64,000 nt of DNA from Nocardioides exalbidus (GTDB lineage Bacteria > Actinomycetota > Actinomycetes > Propionibacteriales > Nocardioidaceae), in NCBI RefSeq assembly GCF_900105585.1, contig NZ_FNRT01000002.1:1426001-1490000 (forward strand), given 5' to 3'. Below, in pieces: positions 24,014 through 31,683 of this stretch (its first letter is position 1; the number at the start of each line of letters is the position of its first letter). The notes below the pieces were generated by a model. That model was not told where the DNA came from, made no database searches, and worked only from the letters and a program-made list of their open reading frames with translations. A program made the translations under genes and the position numbers.

Positions 24014-24475
24014 ATGTCTGAAAGAGGTCTATCCGACCTCATCGTCACCATCATGGCCGCCGGTGAGGTGTCTGCGCTACCAGCGCGCGACCACCGTCAT
24101 TGCCACGAGGCACTGATGCGGCTGGTGGACTGCGGCTCGCCAACATCGCGCCGCCTGCTGGCACGTCACGGCGGAGCGCCGCGCTGGCATGTCGGAGCGC
24201 GATACGGCAGGCAGGTCGACGAGGTCGCGCCCTCGTTGTGGGACTTGGTAAACAGGGGTCAGATGCGTGCGGTGGAGACCGAGGATGACGCCGCTTACGT
24301 GATGACGGCTGACGCGTCGGTTGCGGGCCGTCGCGCCCTGCTGCGTCTACCGGCCGACGAGGCGGAGCTGGTGACTCAGATCGGCGTGGCCTGGGCGGCG
24401 GCCTCGACCTCACGGAAAAAACCAGCCAGGGCGGCGGCGTCACCGGGGGCGACCCGACGCGTCAGCCTCGCGTAG
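24014..24475 (+). CDS. unknown protein divergent from the RHH gene
   Basis: The gene encodes a 153-residue protein with no recognised domain. LIVTIMAAGEVSAL, RRLLARHGGAPRWHVG and SLWDLVNRGQMRAVET suggest a helical, possibly winged-helix fold, with an Ala/Lys-rich tail. Its last 100 nt overlap the end of the convergent kinase gene (stop at 24376), so one C-terminus may be mis-extended by indel or the genes truly overlap tail to tail. TAGAAT at 24003-24008 resembles a -10 element just ahead of the ATG, which would make the mRNA leaderless. Confidence 0.5.
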   Translation: MSERGLSDLIVTIMAAGEVSALPARDHRHCHEALMRLVDCGSPTSRRLLARHGGAPRWHVGARYGRQVDEVAPSLWDLVNRGQMRAVETEDDAAYVMTADASVAGRRALLRLPADEAELVTQIGVAWAAASTSRKKPARAAASPGATRRVSLA

Positions 24476-25512
24476 CCGCGCCACGGCTTCGTGGTCGTCC
24501 TGTGTGCGGCCTTCAGCAGGACGAGACCCTTGAACTTCCCCGACGTCACGGGCTCGGCGATGACTTCGAGGAGTCGACGACGAGCCATCGGCACGGACGA
24601 GGGCCAGTTGCCCTCCCAGCGTCCGGTGAGTCCTGATCCGTCGGCACGTCGCCAGTCGACGCAAGCGGTGCGCTGCACGCGGTTCAGCGCTTCGGCAGCA
24701 TCGGCCGGTCGACGGTCGGGGTCGCTGTGGGTCATGGAGCGCACGAGCCGCGCGACGTTGTCGGGCACCCAGGGCGGGAGGTCGAAGTAGCTGTTGGGCA
24801 TCGCGCGTCGTCCCTCGTCGAGGCGGTCGCAGATCCTGTCGTAGTCCATCGTCGCGAAGTCGGGTGACCCGGCGAGCATCTCGTGGAGGACCATGCCGGC
24901 CCCGTACACGTCGGCCCGTGCGTCGATGCGGCCCTCGGTCGACTCCGGAGCCTGATACAGCGGGGTGCAACCCCCGGCTGGCACGGTCCCGTCGTCCTTC
25001 ATCAGCGCGGCGCTGCCGAGGTCGCCGAGGAAGCCCTGGCGCCGCGCACCGTCGAGCATCACGTTGCCCGGCTTCACGTCACGGTGGACCATCCGGTGGT
25101 CGTTGTGCATGTAGTCGAGCGCGTCGAGGACGTGACCGACGATCGTGAGCGACTCGCGGACGGAGAACTCGTGGCCCTCCTCCAGCGCGGTGGCGACGGA
25201 GCGCCCCTCGCAGTAGTCGGTGGTGAAGGTGACGACCTTCAGCGACGGGTCGTATCCCTCGGCCCACTGTGCTTCACGGACGCGCACGAGGTGGGCGTGA
25301 TCCATGGACTCCAGCAGACGAGGCTCGCTCCTGGCGATCCCGCCGGGCAGGCCGAGGAGGTCGATGGTCTTCGACACGACGGGACGGCCAAGGACCTCGT
25401 GCACCCACAGGAGGGACTTGCCGGCGTTGCCGACCCCGACCGTGTGAAGGAACGTGTAGTTGGGTCGTTCGAGGTAGTGCTCATGGAGGGGTCCGGGGTT
25501 GTCGCTGGCCAT
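24376..25512 (-). CDS. Hanks-type Ser/Thr protein kinase, island copy
   Basis: The 378-residue protein has an atypical glycine loop (TVGVGNAGKSLLW), the invariant Lys in VVSKTIDL (~49), catalytic loop HRDVKPGNVML (~145), DLG in place of DFG (GDLGSAAL), and APES followed by DVYGAGMVLHEML. There is no transmembrane segment or PASTA region, so it is cytosolic; ~110 C-terminal residues after the kinase core form an extra basic domain. It differs strongly from the two core kinases at 33-36 kb. Its start overlaps the stop of the upstream RNase-H-fold gene by 1 nt, which makes a two-gene module. A role in phage defence or regulation is inference only. Confidence 0.8.
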   Translation of the reverse strand: MASDNPGPLHEHYLERPNYTFLHTVGVGNAGKSLLWVHEVLGRPVVSKTIDLLGLPGGIARSEPRLLESMDHAHLVRVREAQWAEGYDPSLKVVTFTTDYCEGRSVATALEEGHEFSVRESLTIVGHVLDALDYMHNDHRMVHRDVKPGNVMLDGARRQGFLGDLGSAALMKDDGTVPAGGCTPLYQAPESTEGRIDARADVYGAGMVLHEMLAGSPDFATMDYDRICDRLDEGRRAMPNSYFDLPPWVPDNVARLVRSMTHSDPDRRPADAAEALNRVQRTACVDWRRADGSGLTGRWEGNWPSSVPMARRRLLEVIAEPVTSGKFKGLVLLKAAHRTTTKPWRGYARLTRRVAPGDAAALAGFFREVEAAAQATPI

Positions 25513-26003
25513 CAGTTCTCCCCGTCAGCCTGGGCGCCGAGGTCGCGGGCTCCGGCCAGGGCCGCCATCGACGCGAGGTCGCGCTTCTTCTTCCAGTGGG
25601 GCGCCTTCGGCACCGGGACCAGGGTCGAGATGTGAGCGTCGACGCCACCCTTGGCCGGCAGGTCGAGCCACGACAGCGCGGTGGCTCGGCTGATCCGGGC
25701 GAACTCGATGCCTTCCTCGGCCGCGGCGAAGGCCACCACGGTCTCCATGGTGATGCGTGGGACGGCCGCGTGGTAGCCGACCTTGTGCTGTCCGTCGTTG
25801 CCGGCGCTCAGCAGGACCACGCGCGTGACATCGTTCGTCCGCATGACTCGCCGAAGCGAGTCGCGGGCCGCGATCAGCGCATCGCCCGTCTCCAGGGCGC
25901 TGGCCTTGTCGACCCGGAAGGTCGTCATGTCCACGAGACCGGTGTCATCGGCGCACGCCAACCACAGCGTCTCGCTGGAGCCGTTGACCCCCATGACCCT
26001 CAT
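25512..26003 (-). CDS. RNase-H-fold (RuvC-like) protein paired with the kinase
   Basis: This 163-residue protein starts RVMGVNGSSETLWLACAD, like the first strands of RuvC-type RNase H folds, but with Asn where the catalytic Asp stands. RVVLLSAGN follows as a later strand, then ISRATALSWLDLP and KKRDLASMAALAGA as the final strand-helix with an Asp. The partial loss of acidic residues suggests a binding rather than nuclease role. It is the first gene of the kinase operon. An inverted repeat CCCTGAC-N4-GTCAGGG lies about 25 bp upstream of its start. Confidence 0.45.
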   Translation of the reverse strand: MRVMGVNGSSETLWLACADDTGLVDMTTFRVDKASALETGDALIAARDSLRRVMRTNDVTRVVLLSAGNDGQHKVGYHAAVPRITMETVVAFAAAEEGIEFARISRATALSWLDLPAKGGVDAHISTLVPVPKAPHWKKKRDLASMAALAGARDLGAQADGEN

Positions 26004-26027
26004 GTCCGTTCCTCCACTGCCATGACA

Positions 26028-26045
26028 CCCTGACCGACGTCAGGG
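26028..26045. promoter_or_regulatory. inverted repeat upstream of the kinase module
   Basis: CCCTGAC-CGAC-GTCAGGG has perfect 7-nt arms and ends 25 bp before the start codon of the RNase-H-fold gene, a typical operator position. Its half-sites equal those of the cluster at 10004-10030 in inverted order. Confidence 0.4.
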
Positions 26046-26136
26046 ACATGCTGACACGAGAGCGGCGTGCGTGGCGCTACTTATACGCAGGGATTAGCGT
26101 CGTGCTCTCGCCGACGAATGAGGCCATCGGCTCGCG

Positions 26137-27093
26137 CTAGCGGCGCCGGATCCAGCCAAGGAAGCGATCGACACCCGATCGCCTCGGCACATCCAGCGCC
26201 GCCTCCCAGTCCTCATCCGACACGTCCAGCAAGGGCCGACTCTCCGGCCGCGCCGTACCCGCGTCGAGCAGTTCGTCGATGCTGACGAATGAGTCCTCCC
26301 ACTGGACGTCCTCCCACTGTTGGCGCAGCGCCCGCGCGGCAAAGCTGTCCGAGATCTCCATGAGCTCTTCGTCGTGCGGTGACTGTTCATAGCCGAGCGT
26401 GTCGAGGAGCCGTCGCGCGGATCCCGTGGACATGGCGAGACGTTGCGCAAGGACCGAGACGAACCAGGCATCCTTCGATTCGACGAACTGCTTCAGCTTC
26501 ATCGGGTAGAGGACGTGCTGACCGGCCCATGCGGCGGCGAGCGCCTCCAGCTCCTCGCGGCGCTTCATATCGTGCCGGAGCAGGCCTCGATCCACGCCGG
26601 CGCCGAGGAGGACCGATGGGAACTCCTGCAACAGCCAGATGACCAGCGAGGTGATGCCGAAACCGTTGCCGCCGAACTCGCCTGTTCGTGTGACGACGAG
26701 GTAGTCCTCGTCGGAGTCGTAGTGCCCTTCGGCGATGGCTCTCGCCAGCTGGTGCAGCGGCATTTCTCGCGGGTAGGCGAAGTGGACGAGGCCATGCTCG
26801 TCGATACCGAATGCGTCGCCCAGATCGAAGTTGCGGACGATAGCTAGCTCTCCCTCGCGCCGGACCGTCGCGAGCCACCAGAGGTCCGCAGAGAACGCTG
26901 GCGCATCTACATGGGGTTCGGCGCCGATCAGGTCTGGCCTTTGCTCACTGATGAGCCGCCGGACGATCTCGCGGACACTCCCGTCGGTCTCACTAGGCAC
27001 TTCGATCTCGCCGTGGCGAACAAGCTCGTCCCATGGGATCGGCGGCCGTGGCTGAAGGGGGAAGTCCAACTGCGGGGCGAAGATGAAGTGCAC
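26137..27093 (-). CDS. unknown protein (318 aa) paired with an XRE regulator
   Basis: No family is recognised. The protein is soluble, with segments DEDYLVVTRTGEFGGNGFGI (~128-147) and SLVIWLLQEFPSVLLGAGV, a Trp/Phe-rich first half, an acidic second half (WEDVQWEDSF) and a basic end (FLGWIRRR). Its ATG at 27093 lies 19 nt after the stop of the XRE gene, so they form an operon. XRE-first pairs are often toxin-antitoxin or defence modules where the second gene is the effector. It is the last gene before tRNA-Leu on the island side. Confidence 0.6.
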   Translation of the reverse strand: MHFIFAPQLDFPLQPRPPIPWDELVRHGEIEVPSETDGSVREIVRRLISEQRPDLIGAEPHVDAPAFSADLWWLATVRREGELAIVRNFDLGDAFGIDEHGLVHFAYPREMPLHQLARAIAEGHYDSDEDYLVVTRTGEFGGNGFGITSLVIWLLQEFPSVLLGAGVDRGLLRHDMKRREELEALAAAWAGQHVLYPMKLKQFVESKDAWFVSVLAQRLAMSTGSARRLLDTLGYEQSPHDEELMEISDSFAARALRQQWEDVQWEDSFVSIDELLDAGTARPESRPLLDVSDEDWEAALDVPRRSGVDRFLGWIRRR

Positions 27094-27112
27094 GGCGGTG
27101 TCCTCTCCGGAT

Positions 27113-27352
27113 TTACTCGAACAGCTGGCCGGGGCCGACGCCCAGCGCGCCGGCCAGCGCGCGTACCCGGCTGACGCCCAGATCGGCTCGGCCGTTCTCG
27201 AACTTGTTGAGGTTCACCCGATGCAGCCCGACCACGTCGGAGAGCTGCTGCTGCGTGAGACCCCGTGCCTTCCGGAGCTCGCGGACCCTGGCCCCGATGC
27301 GAGCCATCTCGCCGGCGCGCTGCGCCCTGGCCTGTGCGGTCGTCAGTTCCAC
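27113..27352 (-). CDS. XRE-family transcriptional regulator
   Basis: GTG at 27352, preceded by GGGGAGG, gives 79 residues. The HTH spans ~25-75 with VRELRKARGLTQQQLSDVV and LHRVNLNKFENGRADLG, the classic Cro/CI layout. The longer upstream frame is rejected because it runs back over the tRNA-Leu terminator region without a ribosome binding site. It probably autoregulates the two-gene operon with the 318-residue protein. Alternatively it is the antitoxin of that pair. Confidence 0.8.
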   Translation of the reverse strand: MELTTAQARAQRAGEMARIGARVRELRKARGLTQQQLSDVVGLHRVNLNKFENGRADLGVSRVRALAGALGVGPGQLFE

Positions 27353-27449
27353 GGAGCACCGACCTCCCCGAGAGCCGCGGTGGACGCGAGGTGGCGCAAG
27401 GGGATCCAGAGTGTGATCAACCCGGCCTCCGTCCCACTTGGGAACTAGG

Positions 27450-27490
27450 AAGGGCTCCCCACCTCGTTTGCCGAGGTCAGGAGCCCTTTT
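27450..27490. terminator. two-part hairpin terminator between tRNA-Leu and the island
   Basis: AAGGGCTCC pairs with GGAGCCCTT, and inside it ACCTCG pairs with CGAGGT. A TTTT run follows on the plus side. It lies 43 nt beyond the 3' end of the minus-strand tRNA-Leu. Confidence 0.65.
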
Positions 27491-27532
27491 CCAGTTACAT
27501 GGAGCGATTCGGGATTTAACCTGAACCACTCG

Positions 27533-27619
27533 TGGTGCGCGAGGGGGGAGTTGAACCCCCACGTCCTTTCGGACACACGGACCTGAACCGTGCGCGTCTG
27601 CCTATTCCGCCACTCGCGC
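27533..27619 (-). tRNA. tRNA-Leu (anticodon CAG)
   Basis: On the minus strand the acceptor GCGCGAG pairs with CTCGCGC, followed by discriminator A and encoded CCA. The anticodon stem CACGG/CCGTG encloses TTCAGGT, giving CAG. A long variable arm (GTGTCCGAAAGGAC) is as expected for Leu, and the T-arm GGGGG/CCCCC is intact. Its 3' end faces the accessory island, the usual arrangement for tRNA-targeted integration, but no duplicated tRNA end was found within the window. Confidence 0.93.
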
Positions 27620-27806
27620 GAGAAGCGGGCTCAGGCTACCCCAACGCCCGGTCGCGCTCCCAATCGGCTGGAGGACGGGGCGGCAGCCGTGCACTCGAGC
27701 GACCGGCCGGTACGGTTGACGAGCCGACCTCGCGGTCGGTGACGCCTGCCCACCCCGGCCAGCGAGCCGACGACCGACCCCCGAGCGCGAGGAGAGGAGG
27801 CCCCCG

Positions 27807-28526
27807 GTGCCGAACCCGTTGCAGCGATTCGAGCAGAAGCTGGAGTCCGCGATCTCCGGCGTCTTCGCGCGGGCCTTCCGCAGCGCGGTGCAGCCGGTCG
27901 AGATCGCGGCGGCCCTCCAGCGCGAGTGCGACAACAACGCCCAGGTGCTCAGCCGCCAGCGCCGGCTCGTGCCCAACGACTTCCACGTCGAGCTCTCCGA
28001 GGCCGACCTCGACCGCATCGTCGGCCTCGGCCGGGCGCTCGAGCAGGACCTGACCGACCAGCTCCAGGACCACGCCGACGCCCAGGGCTACGTCTTCACC
28101 GGCCCGATCTCGATCGCCTTCGAGTCGGCCGACGACCTCACCACCGGCCGGTTCCGGATCCGCAGCAAGGCGCAGGCCTCCGTCACGGACAACGACCAGC
28201 GCACCCGCACCCGGTCCTCGCACGCCACCCTCGAGGTCAACGGCACCCGCCACCCGCTGCGCCCGCCCGGCCTGGTGATCGGCCGGGGCACCGAGGCCGA
28301 CCTGCGGATCAACGACCCGGGCGTGAGCCGGCGCCACCTCGAGCTCGTGGTCAGCATCGACGGCGTCGAGGCGGTCGACCTCGGCTCGACCAACGGCATC
28401 CTCGTCGACGGCGCGAAGGTCGGCCGCGCCGGCCTGCGTGACGGCTCGACGATCAAGATCGGGCACACCGAGATGACCGTCCGCATCGACGGCGGACGCG
28501 ACGAGGCCGGGGGCTGGAATGTCTGA
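27807..28526 (+). CDS. fhaA: FhaA, DUF3662 and FHA-domain protein
   Basis: The 239-residue protein begins with a DUF3662 domain (NPLQRFEQKLESAISGVFARAF, VQPVEIAAALQREC; residues ~1-115). After a linker comes an FHA domain (~150-230) with GRGTEADLRINDPGVSRRHLEL and DLGSTNGILVDG, which binds phosphothreonine. In actinobacteria FhaA recognises substrates of PknA/PknB and affects cell-wall synthesis. GTG start after GGAGAGGAGG. Its end overlaps fhaB by 8 nt, so it heads the long signalling operon. It is shorter than mycobacterial FhaA, which has a long central linker. Confidence 0.93.
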   Translation: MPNPLQRFEQKLESAISGVFARAFRSAVQPVEIAAALQRECDNNAQVLSRQRRLVPNDFHVELSEADLDRIVGLGRALEQDLTDQLQDHADAQGYVFTGPISIAFESADDLTTGRFRIRSKAQASVTDNDQRTRTRSSHATLEVNGTRHPLRPPGLVIGRGTEADLRINDPGVSRRHLELVVSIDGVEAVDLGSTNGILVDGAKVGRAGLRDGSTIKIGHTEMTVRIDGGRDEAGGWNV

Positions 28527-28995
28527 GCTGACCCTCTTCCTGATCCGGATGGCGTTCCTGGCCATCCTGTGGATCTTCGTGCTCTCCGCGATCTCGGTGA
28601 TCCGCTCCGACATGTTCGGGGCCCGGGTCCCCGAGACCGCCCGGGGAGCGGCCGCCCCCGTCCCGAGCCGCAAGACCAAGGGCAAGACCAAGCCGCGCCG
28701 CGGAGCGCCCACCCACCTGGTCGTGGTCGAGGGCGAGAACCCCGGCACCCGCGCCGAGCTCGAGGACGCACCCCTGCTCATCGGACGCGGCAGCGACGCC
28801 GCGATCAAGCTCGACGACGACTACGTCTCCACGCGCCACGCCCGCGTCGCGGCCAGCGGCGACGAGTGGTTCGTCGAGGACCTCGGCTCCACCAACGGCA
28901 CCTATGTCGGCCCGGTCCGCATCACCCAGCCCACCACCATCGGCCTCGGGGTCCAGGTTCGCGTCGGCAAGACCATCCTGGAGCTGCGGAAGTGA
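28519..28995 (+). CDS. fhaB: FhaB, membrane-anchored FHA protein
   Basis: The 158-residue protein has an N-terminal transmembrane helix (residues ~3-28), a basic linker (SRKTKGKTKPRRG) and an FHA domain with LIGRGSDAAIKLDDDYVSTRHARV and EDLGSTNGTYVG (~85-130). FhaB/FipA-type proteins bind phosphorylated division proteins near the septum. It lies between fhaA and pstP; its stop overlaps the pstP GTG by 4 nt. Confidence 0.93.
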   Translation: MSELTLFLIRMAFLAILWIFVLSAISVIRSDMFGARVPETARGAAAPVPSRKTKGKTKPRRGAPTHLVVVEGENPGTRAELEDAPLLIGRGSDAAIKLDDDYVSTRHARVAASGDEWFVEDLGSTNGTYVGPVRITQPTTIGLGVQVRVGKTILELRK

Positions 28996-30251
28996 GCCTC
29001 TACCTCCACTACTCCGCCATCTCCGACGTCGGTCGCGTCCGCCGGGAGAACCAGGACAGCGGGTACGCCGGCCCGTGGCTGCTGACGGTCTGCGACGGGG
29101 TCGGCGGTGCCGTCCGCGGCGACCTCGCCTCGAGCACGGCCGTCCAGGCGCTGCGCAAGCTCGACCAGGAGCCCGACGAGGACATCCTCGGCCAGGTGGC
29201 CGGGGCGGTGCACCGCGCCGACGACCGGATCGCCGAGCTGGTCGAGGAGGACCCGGCGCTCAACGGCACCTCGACCACGGCCACGGTCGCGCTCTTCGAC
29301 GGCGCCCGCTTCGGGGTCGGCCACATCGGCGACAGCCGGGCCTACCTCTACCGCCGCGGCGAGCTGCGCCAGCTCACCCACGACCACACCTTCGTGCAGT
29401 CGCTCATCGACGAGGGCCGGATCACCGAGGAGCAGTCGCGGACCCACCCGCACCGCAACCTGATCCTCAAGGCCCTCGACGGCATCCGCCACGAGGAGCC
29501 CGACCTCTTCGAGTTCCCGGCCGAGCCCGGCGACCGCATCTTCCTCTGCAGCGACGGGGCCTGCGGCACGCTCACGCCCGAGCGGATGGCCGACATCCTC
29601 GCCACCGGCACCCCCGACTTCGCGGCGGTCGAGCTGGTCCGCGCGAGCCTCGACGCCGGCAGCACCGACAACGTCACCTGCCTCGTCGCGGACGTCTCCG
29701 AGGAGCCGCCGCCCGACGACCTCACCCCGCTCCTGGTCGGCGCAGCCGCCGACCTCCCCCGGCGGGCGCCCCTCGGTGGCGGCGTCGGCGGCGCCGTCGG
29801 AGGCCTCTTCCGCGGCCACCGCTCGGGCGACACGGGCGAGATCGCGCCGGTGCCCGACGACGTACCCGCCGGGGCCTTCGTCACCGACCCGATCGACGCC
29901 GAGACCGCGCGCTACGCGCCGCGTGCGCCCGACCGCTACACCTGGCTGCGCCGCGTCCTGGGTGCCGCGGTCCTGCTCGGCATCGCGTGGGTGGTCCTGG
30001 CCGCCGGGTGGTCGTGGAGCCAGCAGCAGTTCTACGTCGGCGAGAGCGACGGCCGGGTCGCGATCTACCGCGGGCTCAACGCCGACCTCCCCGGCCTCTC
30101 CCTGTCGCACCCCTACGAGGTGAGCGACGTCGACCTCACCCTGCTCAGCGACCTCGACGCCGAGACCGTGCGCGAGGGCATCGAAGCCGGCAGCCTCGAC
30201 GAGGCCCAGGCCACCGTCGACAACTACGCCGCCCGGCAGGACATCGGCTGA
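28992..30251 (+). CDS. pstP: PstP, PP2C-family Ser/Thr phosphatase
   Basis: The 419-residue protein opens with the PP2C domain: SDVGRVRRENQDSGY, VCDGVGGAVRGDLAS (metal-binding Asp), GHIGDSRAYLYR, FLCSDGACGTLTPE and STDNVTCLVADV (~1-235). A disordered segment follows, one transmembrane helix (~318-340) and an outer domain of about 75 residues. It reverses phosphorylation by the PknA/PknB kinases encoded downstream. The second metal motif reads SDGACG instead of the usual SDGLT/S. The GTG at 28992 overlaps fhaB; the same frame extends further upstream but has no better start. Confidence 0.93.
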   Translation: MSLYLHYSAISDVGRVRRENQDSGYAGPWLLTVCDGVGGAVRGDLASSTAVQALRKLDQEPDEDILGQVAGAVHRADDRIAELVEEDPALNGTSTTATVALFDGARFGVGHIGDSRAYLYRRGELRQLTHDHTFVQSLIDEGRITEEQSRTHPHRNLILKALDGIRHEEPDLFEFPAEPGDRIFLCSDGACGTLTPERMADILATGTPDFAAVELVRASLDAGSTDNVTCLVADVSEEPPPDDLTPLLVGAAADLPRRAPLGGGVGGAVGGLFRGHRSGDTGEIAPVPDDVPAGAFVTDPIDAETARYAPRAPDRYTWLRRVLGAAVLLGIAWVVLAAGWSWSQQQFYVGESDGRVAIYRGLNADLPGLSLSHPYEVSDVDLTLLSDLDAETVREGIEAGSLDEAQATVDNYAARQDIG

Positions 30252-30264
30252 CGGGCGCGCTGCG

Positions 30265-31683
30265 ATGAGTCACACCGGAAGCCTCATGGGCGGACCCCTC
30301 ATGACCTTCGTGCACCGGCGGCGCCGGGGCGCGGAGCTGTTCCTGCTCGTCCTCGCGCTCGCGGTCGGGATCGGGGCCTACGCCGCGGTCGGCCTCGGCG
30401 TCGAGGGCGTCGTGCCCGCCGACCTCGTCGGCTACGGCGGCTGGCTGACGGGCCTGATCGTGGCCGCCCACATCACGGTCCGCCTCGTGGCGCCGTACGC
30501 CGACCCGGTGCTGCTGCCGCTCGTCGCCGCGCTCAACGGGCTGGGGCTGGCGGTGCTCCGCCGGCTCGACCTCACCTACGAGACGCTCGGCCAGGCGCAC
30601 ACCTTCGCGCGCCAGCAGCTCACGTGGATGACGGTGGGCGTCGTCCTGTTCATCGCGACGCTCTTCCTGCTGCGCGACCACCGCTCGCTGCAGCGGCTGA
30701 CCTACACCTCCGGCCTGGCCGGCATCGTGCTGCTGATCCTGCCGTTCGTCCCGGTGATCGGTCGCGACATCAACGGCGCGAACATCTGGATCCGGGTCGC
30801 CGGCTTCAGCCTGCAGCCCGGCGAGGTCGCCAAGGTGCTGCTCGTGATCGCCTTCTCCGGCTACCTCGTGCTGCACCGCGACGCCCTCGCGCTGGCCGGT
30901 CGCCGGGTGGTCTTCGTCGACCTGCCCCGCGGGCGCGACCTCGGCCCGATCCTGGCGATGTTCGGCGTCTCGATGATGATCCTGGTGCTCCAGAACGACC
31001 TGGGCTCCTCGCTCCTCTTCTTCGGCCTCTTCCTCGCGATGCTCTACGTCGCGACCGAGCGGCCGGGGTGGCTGGTCGTCGGCGGGCTGATGTTCGCCGG
31101 CGGCGCCCTGGCGGCGTACACCTTCGTCGGCAACGTGCAGCGCCGCTTCGACATCTGGCTGCACCCGATGGACTACTACACCGACCCCGGCACCAGCTTC
31201 CAGCCGGTCGAGGCGATGTTCGGGATGGGCTGGGGCGGCCTGATCGGCCGCGGCCTCGGCAACGGCTTCCCCGAGCGGGTGCCGTTCGCCTACTCCGACT
31301 TCATCCTCTCCACCATCGGCGAGGAGCTCGGCCTGACCGCCGTGATGGCGATCGTGCTCTGCTACGGCCTCATCGTCGAGCGCGCGCTGCGCATCGCGCT
31401 GATCTCGCGCGACGGCTTCGGCAAGCTGATGGCCGTCGGCCTCGGCGCGATCTTCGCCCTCCAGGTCTTCGTCGTCATCGGCGGCGTGACCGGCCTGATC
31501 CCGCTGACGGGCCTCACCACTCCCTTCCTCTCCTACGGCGGCTCCTCGCTCGTCGCCAACTGGGTCGTGATCGCACTGCTGCTCCGCATCTCCGACCAGG
31601 CGCGCCGCCCGGCGCCGCGCCTCGACCCCGTCGACGACGACGTGGCCGACAGCGAGAGCACGCAGGTGGTGAAGCTGCGATGA
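30265..31683 (+). CDS. rodA: RodA/FtsW-family peptidoglycan glycosyltransferase
   Basis: This 472-residue SEDS protein has about ten transmembrane helices. It carries family signatures such as LQPGEVAKVLLVIAFSGYL, VLQNDLGSSLLFFGLFLAML with the catalytic Asp, GWGGLIGRGLGNGFPERVPF and LTTPFLSYGGSSLVANW. SEDS proteins polymerise lipid II with a class B PBP, here pbpA, which overlaps by 4 nt. The gene lies in the fha-pstP-rodA-pbpA-pknA-pknB operon order known in actinobacteria. ATG at 30265 lies 13 nt after pstP; internal ATGs at 30286 and 30301 are possible starts. Confidence 0.93.
   Translation: MSHTGSLMGGPLMTFVHRRRRGAELFLLVLALAVGIGAYAAVGLGVEGVVPADLVGYGGWLTGLIVAAHITVRLVAPYADPVLLPLVAALNGLGLAVLRRLDLTYETLGQAHTFARQQLTWMTVGVVLFIATLFLLRDHRSLQRLTYTSGLAGIVLLILPFVPVIGRDINGANIWIRVAGFSLQPGEVAKVLLVIAFSGYLVLHRDALALAGRRVVFVDLPRGRDLGPILAMFGVSMMILVLQNDLGSSLLFFGLFLAMLYVATERPGWLVVGGLMFAGGALAAYTFVGNVQRRFDIWLHPMDYYTDPGTSFQPVEAMFGMGWGGLIGRGLGNGFPERVPFAYSDFILSTIGEELGLTAVMAIVLCYGLIVERALRIALISRDGFGKLMAVGLGAIFALQVFVVIGGVTGLIPLTGLTTPFLSYGGSSLVANWVVIALLLRISDQARRPAPRLDPVDDDVADSESTQVVKLR

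Noticed and set aside
30624..31679. Upstream in-frame extension of pbpA through rodA
   Set aside because: The real start is ATG 31680 with a signal-anchor helix; the extension is an Arg/Pro/Ala shadow of rodA.
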